Of a DNA stretch of 33,651 nt, positions 28,557 through 33,651 are shown one piece after another. Position 1 is the stretch's first letter, and each line of letters starts with the position of its first letter. The notes beneath the pieces were generated by a model, which ran no database searches, was not told where the DNA came from, and was given only the letters and a program-made list of their open reading frames with translations. The stretch covers positions 1 through 33,651 of the IMG/VR virus record IMGVR_UViG_3300025889_000485; one strand, written 5' to 3'. This stretch comes from a virus. Made by a program: the position numbers and the translations under genes.

Positions 28557-28686
28557 CTACGCCCAGAAGGGTCCCGGCGTGAAATCCAAGTCCAGCATGG
28601 GCTCCAAGCCCTACAAGGCTGGCGCAGGCATGAAAAGCCCCGTCAAGGGCGGTGCTATGGGCGGTTCCAAGCCCCAGGGCTACTAA
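28531..28686 (+). CDS. Small Gly/Lys/Ser-rich protein, 51 aa
   Basis: MANMNQCSDYAQKGPGVKSK, then SSMGSKPYKAGAGMKSPVKG and GAMGGSKPQGY. Low-complexity and basic with regular Lys-Gly-Met spacing. GAGG lies 8 nt before the ATG, and the frame differs from the TerS frame it overlaps. Similar tiny basic proteins accompany terminase genes in other phages. Possibly a virion DNA-compaction peptide; this is inference. Confidence 0.6.
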   Translation: MANMNQCSDYAQKGPGVKSKSSMGSKPYKAGAGMKSPVKGGAMGGSKPQGY

Positions 28687-28697
28687 GGTGGCCTACG

Positions 28698-28820
28698 GTG
28701 CCGGTAAGAAAGGTAAAAAGCGGATGGCAAGTCGAAGGAACACGAGCCGTCCACAGAACCCGAGCCGCCGCCGAAAGGCAGCTTCGCGCTATTAAAGCGT
28801 CGCAAGCCAAAAAACGCTAG
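28698..28820 (+). CDS. Small basic protein, 40 aa
   Basis: GTG start with AAGGTGG 6 nt upstream. MPVRKVKSGWQVEGTRAVHR, then TRAAAERQLRAIKASQAKKR. The pattern M-P-V-(R/K)-x-V-K-x-G-(W/Y), then A-E-x-Q-x-x-A-I-x-A-S is a very common tiny protein before the large terminase in phages. It ends at the base of the hairpin holding the terminase ribosome binding site. Confidence 0.7.
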   Translation: MPVRKVKSGWQVEGTRAVHRTRAAAERQLRAIKASQAKKR

Positions 28821-28832
28821 TCCCGGAGGGAC
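28820..28832 (+). promoter_or_regulatory. Hairpin enclosing the terminase ribosome binding site
   Basis: GTCCC-GGA-GGGAC is a perfect 5-bp stem. GGAGGG, the ribosome binding site for the TTG-started terminase gene, lies in its loop and 3' arm. The hairpin begins at the last base of the upstream stop codon. It would mask the site unless ribosomes finishing the upstream gene open it. Confidence 0.5.
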
Positions 28833-28838
28833 GTACGT

Positions 28839-30116
28839 TTGAATATCAGTCTTCACAAGCACCAGCTTGATATTTTTGAAGACCCCAGCCGCTTTAAGGT
28901 CGTTGCGGCTGGCCGTCGTTTCGGGAAATCGTATCTTGCAGCCGTGACATTATTCGTAGAAGCGGCGAAGAACTCCAAGGTGCGAAGCGACGGGGTAGAA
29001 GTAGACCTTGCGCTAGAAGAAGTGTACTACGTCGCGCCGACGTACGAGCAGGGGAAGAAGATCCTTTGGCCGCTCCTGAAGGAGCTTGGATCTGAACTCA
29101 TAGCTCAGAAATACGAGAACCAGGGCGTGCTCACGCTAGTCAACGGTCGCCGCATCTCTATCAAGGGTGCAGACCGCCCCGACAGCCTGCGTGGGGTTGG
29201 CCTTAGTTACGTAGTCATGGACGAGTACGCTTTTATGAAGGAAGAGGTGTGGCAGATGATTATCCGCCCCGCCTTGGCTCGGGCCGAAGGGGGAGCGCTG
29301 TTTATCGGCACCCCCGACGGCAAGAACCACTTCTACGAGTTGTGGGCCCACGCCATGCAGACGGAAGACGACGCATGGAAAGCGTGGACCTACAAGTCGA
29401 TGGACAACCCGTTCCTGCCCGCGCAGGAAATCACGATGATGGCCGAGAATATGTCGGAGGAGCGTTTCCGGCAGGAGATTGAGGCATCGTTCGAGTCGGG
29501 AGGCGGTATTGTCCTTACCCGCGATATGTTTGACATCGTGGAGAGTGTCCCCTACCCGGGGGATTATTACGTAGCAATCGACCTCGCCGGTTTCAGCAAA
29601 ACCGAGGGAGGGCGCAAGGTGAAGAAGCTCGACGATCACGCCATCGCAGTAATCCTTAATCATGCTGGCGGATGGTGTGTTGCCGATCTTATTTACGGTC
29701 AGTGGGATGTTAGAGAGACCGCACTTCGGATAGTAAAGGCGTATCGGGACTACAAGCCCGTGAAGCTAGGCGTTGAGAAGGGCATGGCAAAGAACGCCGT
29801 TACCCCCTACATCGAGGACGAGATGAATCGCCTGGGGGTGTACTTTCCGATCTGGGAATTGTCGCACGGGAATCAGCGAAAGACAGACCGTATCGCCTGG
29901 GCCCTTCAAGGCCGGGCGGAAAAGGGTCGCATAAGTCTGCTGAAGGCCCCGTGGAACAAAGACTTCCTGGACCAGTGTGTAGACTTTCCGTCCCCTTTAT
30001 CTCACGACGACCTCATTGATGCAGTGTCGTACGTGGATCAGATGGCAGACCCATGGTTCGACGGCTTTGATGTCGAAGACGAGTGGGAGCCAATGGACGA
30101 TGTTGCAGGCTATTAA
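28839..30116 (+). CDS. terL: Terminase large subunit (packaging ATPase and nuclease)
   Basis: 425 residues from a TTG with GGAGGG 9 nt upstream. ATPase: Walker A AAGRRFGKS (23-31), Walker B YVVMDEYAF (124-132) with catalytic Glu129, and coupling motif IGTPDG (156-161). Nuclease: Asp248 in VAIDLAG, Glu313 in LGVEKG, and Asp390/391/394 in SHDDLIDA, the three acidic sites of the RNase H-like fold. It cuts and pumps DNA into the prohead through the portal. The C-terminal tail is acidic (FDVEDEWEPMDD). Confidence 0.95.
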   Translation: MNISLHKHQLDIFEDPSRFKVVAAGRRFGKSYLAAVTLFVEAAKNSKVRSDGVEVDLALEEVYYVAPTYEQGKKILWPLLKELGSELIAQKYENQGVLTLVNGRRISIKGADRPDSLRGVGLSYVVMDEYAFMKEEVWQMIIRPALARAEGGALFIGTPDGKNHFYELWAHAMQTEDDAWKAWTYKSMDNPFLPAQEITMMAENMSEERFRQEIEASFESGGGIVLTRDMFDIVESVPYPGDYYVAIDLAGFSKTEGGRKVKKLDDHAIAVILNHAGGWCVADLIYGQWDVRETALRIVKAYRDYKPVKLGVEKGMAKNAVTPYIEDEMNRLGVYFPIWELSHGNQRKTDRIAWALQGRAEKGRISLLKAPWNKDFLDQCVDFPSPLSHDDLIDAVSYVDQMADPWFDGFDVEDEWEPMDDVAGY

Positions 30117-30129
30117 GGGGAGCTAAAGC

Positions 30130-32046
30130 GTGGCGATACAAAACCAATTCGGGGATACCAATAACCCGAACGACGCGCGCCAAGAATACGAAGGCTTCTC
30201 TGGCCTTGCAGAGTTTATTCTGCTGAAGGTGGATCACGCACGGGACGTGCGCGACACCAAGTACGGTACTCGCTGGGACGAGTACACCCGCCTGTGGCGG
30301 GGGTTCTTCACGGAGAAGGACAAGAATACGGACAGCGAGCGCAGCCGCCTTATCGCTCCTGCGCTGTCCCAGGCTATTGAGATGACGGTCAGCGAGATTG
30401 AGGAAGCTATCTTCTCTCGCAAGGCGTGGTTTGACATCACGGATGACATCCGCGATGAAAGCAAAGAAGACGCAGTGATCTACCGTAACCAGCTCCTTGA
30501 GGACTTTAACCTTGACGGGGTTCAGCGGTCTATCAGTGACGCCATCTTGATGGGCGCTATCTATGGCACGGGGATCGCCAAGATCAACGTGGCTAAAAAG
30601 ACCGAGCTTCAGGCAGGCCCGACGGGGGATACCACGGAAGTGGAGCGTATTTCCGTTCCCGTGGAGGCAGTGCGTCCTGACCAATTTGTTATTGACCCCG
30701 CGGCAACGAACATCGACGAAGCGATGTTTGTGGCCCACGAGGTTATCAAGCCGATGCACACCATCCGGGAGAAGCAGCGGCAGAAGATCTATCGTAAAGG
30801 CGAGTTGTCGCCCTACACGGGCACCCGTCCCGATACGGACGGCACGGGCATCACGGCTAACGTGGACCTGCGGGATAGCTCCGTCAAGCTAGTTGAGTAC
30901 GCGGGCAAGGTGCCTGCGGTGCTCCTACCTGACGCAAAGGGCAGCGGTATGGTCGAGGCCCTTGTGACCCTTACGGAAGACGGTTTTGTATTACGTGCGG
31001 TAGAGAATCCTTACCGCATGAAGGACCGGCCCTACGTCGCGTATCAACACGACAGCGTGCCGGGAGAGTTTTGGGGCCGAGGCGTAGCTGAGAAAGGCTA
31101 TAACCCTCAGAAGGCCCTTGATGCAGAGCTGCGGGCTCGTATCGACGCCCTGGCTTTGATGTCTGCCCCGATGATGGGGGCGGACGTATCACGGCTACCG
31201 CGCAACGCAGACTTCCGGGTACGTCCCGGCAAGACGGTGTTTACCCGCGGTCGTCCTAGCGAGATCCTGGAGCCGCTACAGTTCGGTAATCCCTCGATCC
31301 TTGCTAACACCTTCCAGCACACGGGTGATCTGGAGCGGATGATCCAAATGGGAACCGGGGCGATGGACTCGGCAACCCCCGTTGGTGTCAATGCGCGAAA
31401 CAGCACCGCCAGTGGCATCAGTCAGCTACAAGCTGGCTTCATCAAGCGCTCCAAGCGCACGATGCAAAACATTGAGCGCCAGTTCCTTGGACCGCTGGTC
31501 CGTAAGAGCCTTTGGCGCTACATGCAGTACGACCCTGAGCGTTATCCGGTGGATATGAAGTTCCGTATCGACTCCGCCATGGGGATCATGGCTAAGGAAG
31601 TCGAGAATACGAACCTGACCAACATGCTTGGTTATATTCCGCCCAACTCTCCTGCTCACATGCTGGTTGTACGTGCCATCTTTGAGAACAGCTCCTCCGC
31701 TAACAAGGAAGAGCTGATGAACGCAATTCGTCAGCTATCTCAGGGCCCGAGCCCCGAGCAGCAGCAAATGCAACAACAGATGCAAGAGCTGCAACAGCGG
31801 ATGTTGATGCTTGAAATGCAAGCGAAAGAGCTTGAGAACGCCAAGGCGCAAGCAGAAATCGCCAAGCTACAAGCAGAGACTCAATACACGCTGACGAAGG
31901 ACGATCTGGAAGACGATAAGGTCCAGATTAATGCGTCAAACGCGGCTGTAGCAGCGCAGAAAGTGCGCGTGCAGTCGCAGGTGGCAGATACCCAGCGGCA
32001 GGAGGCACTAGCCCGTGCAATCGGACAACGACAAGGTAGTAGCTGA
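30130..32046 (+). CDS. Portal protein (head-tail connector)
   Basis: 638 residues from a GTG with AAGGGGAG upstream. The N-terminal helical wing (EFILLKVDHARDVRDTKYGT...TRLWRGFFTEKDKN), the FVIDP-type stem (RPDQFVIDPAATNIDEA), and the crown-like C-terminal Gln/Glu-rich coiled coil (about 535-620) match large portal proteins, nearest in style to the P22 portal family. A ring of twelve copies forms the DNA entry channel and binds terminase. GRGVAEKGYNPQKALDAELRA begins the clip-like part near residue 317. Directly downstream of terL, as expected. Confidence 0.88.
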   Translation: MAIQNQFGDTNNPNDARQEYEGFSGLAEFILLKVDHARDVRDTKYGTRWDEYTRLWRGFFTEKDKNTDSERSRLIAPALSQAIEMTVSEIEEAIFSRKAWFDITDDIRDESKEDAVIYRNQLLEDFNLDGVQRSISDAILMGAIYGTGIAKINVAKKTELQAGPTGDTTEVERISVPVEAVRPDQFVIDPAATNIDEAMFVAHEVIKPMHTIREKQRQKIYRKGELSPYTGTRPDTDGTGITANVDLRDSSVKLVEYAGKVPAVLLPDAKGSGMVEALVTLTEDGFVLRAVENPYRMKDRPYVAYQHDSVPGEFWGRGVAEKGYNPQKALDAELRARIDALALMSAPMMGADVSRLPRNADFRVRPGKTVFTRGRPSEILEPLQFGNPSILANTFQHTGDLERMIQMGTGAMDSATPVGVNARNSTASGISQLQAGFIKRSKRTMQNIERQFLGPLVRKSLWRYMQYDPERYPVDMKFRIDSAMGIMAKEVENTNLTNMLGYIPPNSPAHMLVVRAIFENSSSANKEELMNAIRQLSQGPSPEQQQMQQQMQELQQRMLMLEMQAKELENAKAQAEIAKLQAETQYTLTKDDLEDDKVQINASNAAVAAQKVRVQSQVADTQRQEALARAIGQRQGSS

Positions 32047-32290
32047 ACTCAAGGAGATGCAGAAGGTCTTTGAGGAGCCAGGATGGCGAATTGTAGTAAA
32101 CCAGCTACTTCAATCCGCTGAAGAGCTAAAAGAAGCAGTGTTGTATTCCAAGGATTGGGGAGACACGCAGTTTCTGAAAGGTCGCGTAGAGCAATGCCGG
32201 ATGGTGGCAAACCTGGAGGACTTGGTTCTAAACCAGCTTGCCATGATCGAAGAGGAAGCTCTAGGAGGCGACGATGCTGCGGATGTATGA
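32015..32290 (+). CDS. Hypothetical protein, 91 aa, portal-associated
   Basis: GTG start inside the end of the portal gene with GGAGG 10 nt upstream. Helical and acidic (DKVVAELKEMQKVFEEPGWR, then LEDLVLNQLAMIEEEALGGD). A small helical protein of this size after the portal is common in podoviruses; its role is unknown. Overlaps the next gene by 17 nt. Confidence 0.75.
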   Translation: MQSDNDKVVAELKEMQKVFEEPGWRIVVNQLLQSAEELKEAVLYSKDWGDTQFLKGRVEQCRMVANLEDLVLNQLAMIEEEALGGDDAADV

Positions 32291-32585
32291 CTACCACTGT
32301 CCCCACTGTGATCGCTACTTTGAGGCGCTTGCAGAATCGACAGAACGGCACTTCCATCACTGTCACCACTGTGAGGGAACTGCCCAATTAGTGATTCGCT
32401 CTGTACCGATGCTGGACCCTCGGATGGGCGTAGACAAGGACTTCCCGACCATGGCTAAGCGATGGGACGAGAAGCACAAGAAACTTGCCTACGGCCAGAT
32501 GAAAGACAGCAACAATACCCGGTACGGGACGAAGACTGACTACGAGCGTGAGGCGTTCTATAAACGCCGAGAGCTTGAGAAGTAA
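32274..32585 (+). CDS. FmdB-like zinc-ribbon protein
   Basis: 103 residues. MYDYHCPHCDRYFEALAEST, then HHCHHCEGTAQLVIRSVPML is the CxxC...CxxC zinc-ribbon start of the FmdB/putative regulatory family. Extra His residues around the cysteines could add metal binding. The rest is basic and helical. Homologues next to portal genes are frequent in phages. GGAGG precedes the ATG. Role unknown, perhaps assembly. Confidence 0.85.
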   Translation: MLRMYDYHCPHCDRYFEALAESTERHFHHCHHCEGTAQLVIRSVPMLDPRMGVDKDFPTMAKRWDEKHKKLAYGQMKDSNNTRYGTKTDYEREAFYKRRELEK

Positions 32586-32587
32586 AG

Positions 32588-32620
32588 AAACGGACAATCC
32601 GAGACCTCGGGACCGTTTTT
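32588..32620 (+). terminator. Candidate Rho-independent terminator after the zinc-ribbon gene
   Basis: AAACGG (32588-32593) pairs with CCGTTT (32613-32618), with CCGAG/CTCGG inside as a second stem, and the T-run TTTTT ends the structure. It lies 3 nt after the stop. It would lower read-through into the scaffold and capsid genes, or mark where capsid transcription begins anew. Confidence 0.6.
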
Positions 32621-32675
32621 ATCTATGCGGGGAAACCATTGTCGTCCCGCTAACTTAAGAGAGGAGTCGGCACTT

Positions 32676-33491
32676 ATGCCACTGAAGTACGAAGATTACG
32701 CCCGGAAGCAAGAGGACGAGCTAGAGACTGAGATCCAAGAGGCGTCGGAAGCCTCGGAGAGCCGCCAAGCGGAGAACTCTATCGAGATTCCTGACCGATT
32801 CAAGGATAAGTCCATTGAGGACGTTATCAAGTCTTACACGGAGCTGGAGAAAGCCTACAGTCGCCAAGGAAACGACCTGGGTGAGTATCGAAAGCTCTCT
32901 GAGCAACTCCTTTCGCTGGAATCCGCAAGCGGGTCTAAAGAAACTGAGACCCAAAGCGAAGACATCTCAATTGACGCCCTTTACGACGATCCGAAAGGGA
33001 CTATTGAGAAAGTCGTTAGCCAACGTGTTAGCGGCCTGGAACAACAGCTATACCAAGAGCGGTTTAACGACCGCTTAGCTCAGATGAGCAGCAAGTACGA
33101 CGGCTGGCAGGAAGAAGTCAGAACTCCCGAGTTTGTGAACTGGGTGCAGGAATGGGCGAACACGCCCGTACGCCAGCGCCTTGTCATGGCAGGGGACCAA
33201 GGCGATCTTGATGCTGCGGAAGAGGTTCTCCTCTCGTATTACGAGAAGAAGCAACTTTCCCAGCAAGCCCGTCAGTCGGAGCGCAAAGCGGAACGCGATG
33301 CGGATCTAGCTAAGGGTATGCTGGAAAGCGGTAGCCCGGACTCTCCGGAGTCGGACACCACTTTCTCTCGGAAGAAGCTGCTGGACTTACGTATCCGTGC
33401 TAAGCAAGGGGACCGTAAGGCGTCAGAGTTTCTGAAAGAGAACCAGGTTGATATTGCACGTGCTTACGCTGAGGGTCGTCTTGTCGATTGA
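32676..33491 (+). CDS. Putative scaffolding protein
   Basis: 271 residues starting MPLKYEDYARKQEDELETEI; an open stretch 17 codons upstream lacks a binding site, while GAGAGGAG fits the chosen ATG. Highly charged and helical, with an acidic N-terminus and a basic, helical C-terminal quarter (SRKKLLDLRIRAKQGDRKAS), which in scaffold proteins binds the capsid protein. Position directly before the major capsid gene supports the role. Confidence 0.8.
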   Translation: MPLKYEDYARKQEDELETEIQEASEASESRQAENSIEIPDRFKDKSIEDVIKSYTELEKAYSRQGNDLGEYRKLSEQLLSLESASGSKETETQSEDISIDALYDDPKGTIEKVVSQRVSGLEQQLYQERFNDRLAQMSSKYDGWQEEVRTPEFVNWVQEWANTPVRQRLVMAGDQGDLDAAEEVLLSYYEKKQLSQQARQSERKAERDADLAKGMLESGSPDSPESDTTFSRKKLLDLRIRAKQGDRKASEFLKENQVDIARAYAEGRLVD

Positions 33492-33517
33492 CTCTTTTTA
33501 GTTAGGAGCACTTAACA

Positions 33518-33651
33518 ATGGCACTTGGAACTGACCACGTAACTATTACTGAGGCCACTGCGGCCACTCGGACTCGCTCCAACTCCGCGTTTGTACCGGA
33601 GCTGTGGAGTGACGAGATCATTGCTGCATACAAGTCCAACCTTGTGATGCA
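33518..33651 (+). CDS. Major capsid protein (3' end outside window)
   Basis: Only the first 44 codons are visible: MALGTDHVTITEATAATRTR, then SNSAFVPELWSDEIIAAYKS. The segment FVPELWSDEI is typical of the N-terminal arm of HK97-fold capsid proteins in podoviruses. TTAGGAG precedes the ATG at a proper distance, predicting strong translation. Its place after the scaffold gene makes the assignment secure despite the truncation. Confidence 0.85.
   Translation, partial: MALGTDHVTITEATAATRTRSNSAFVPELWSDEIIAAYKSNLVM

Noticed and set aside
28688-28795. 35-codon basic frame overlapping the 40-aa gene
   Set aside because: The 40-aa frame matches a recognised phage pattern and has AAGGTGG at the right distance, whereas this frame would start inside that site.
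1-33651. Integrase, repressor, CRISPR arrays, insertion sequences, toxin-antitoxin or anti-defence operons of known type
   Set aside because: Looked for and not seen. The methyltransferase is the only gene with a clear anti-restriction possibility, and lysogeny genes could lie outside the window.

Overview
The window is a 33.6 kb piece of a tailed-phage genome, GC-rich and densely packed, with no integrase, repressor gene, tRNA, rRNA, CRISPR or insertion sequence that I can see. A portal of about 640 residues resembling the P22 type, a set of three large structural proteins next to the lysis genes, the absence of tape-measure or sheath genes, and a PolA/Endo I/5'-exonuclease replication set suggest a short-tailed, probably lytic phage of a proteobacterium, perhaps aquatic. 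Host and habitat are inference. Both ends of the window cut genes: the tail fibre on the left and the major capsid protein on the right. The remaining head-tail genes therefore lie outside.

Layout. (1) 1-10943, plus strand: tail fibre with a C-terminal S74 chaperone, a small fibre-associated gene, a lysis cassette (several small membrane proteins, a 3TM holin-like protein, a T4-type lysozyme, a second holin candidate), then three large proteins of 1143, 424 and 851 aa, probably virion or ejection proteins. (2) 10944-11064: convergent junction with strong stem-loops. (3) 11065-25864, minus strand: the early/replication operon, read right to left. It starts with many tiny accessory genes, then primase, a sigma-70-like factor, a C5 cytosine methyltransferase (with a long second reading frame inside it), a DnaB-like helicase, PolA polymerase, an OB-type ssDNA-binding candidate, a 5'-3' exonuclease, a T7-type endonuclease I, a DUF3310 protein and a DEDDy exonuclease with a zinc ribbon. 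(4) 25865-26908: about 1 kb without a convincing gene, divergent between the two operons and full of dyads and direct repeats; this is the best place for control sites and possibly an origin. (5) 26909-33651, plus strand: small basic proteins, a sulfotransferase-like gene, small and large terminase, portal, a zinc-ribbon protein, scaffold and the start of the capsid gene.

How it works together (inference). Host polymerase would start the leftward early operon from the divergent region. The phage sigma factor could redirect host RNA polymerase to later promoters, because no phage RNA polymerase gene is visible. Replication enzymes copy the genome, nucleases process DNA, and the methyltransferase may protect it. 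Rightward genes package DNA, build the particle and lyse the cell. Most early genes overlap by 1 to 20 nt and use a uniform GGGAGAA-type ribosome binding site. Where true gaps occur in the early operon, a GC-rich stem-loop usually sits 14-17 nt before the start codon.

Genes shorter than 60 codons were located by reading the sequence directly. All family assignments are from recognition of motifs and remembered families, with no database search.
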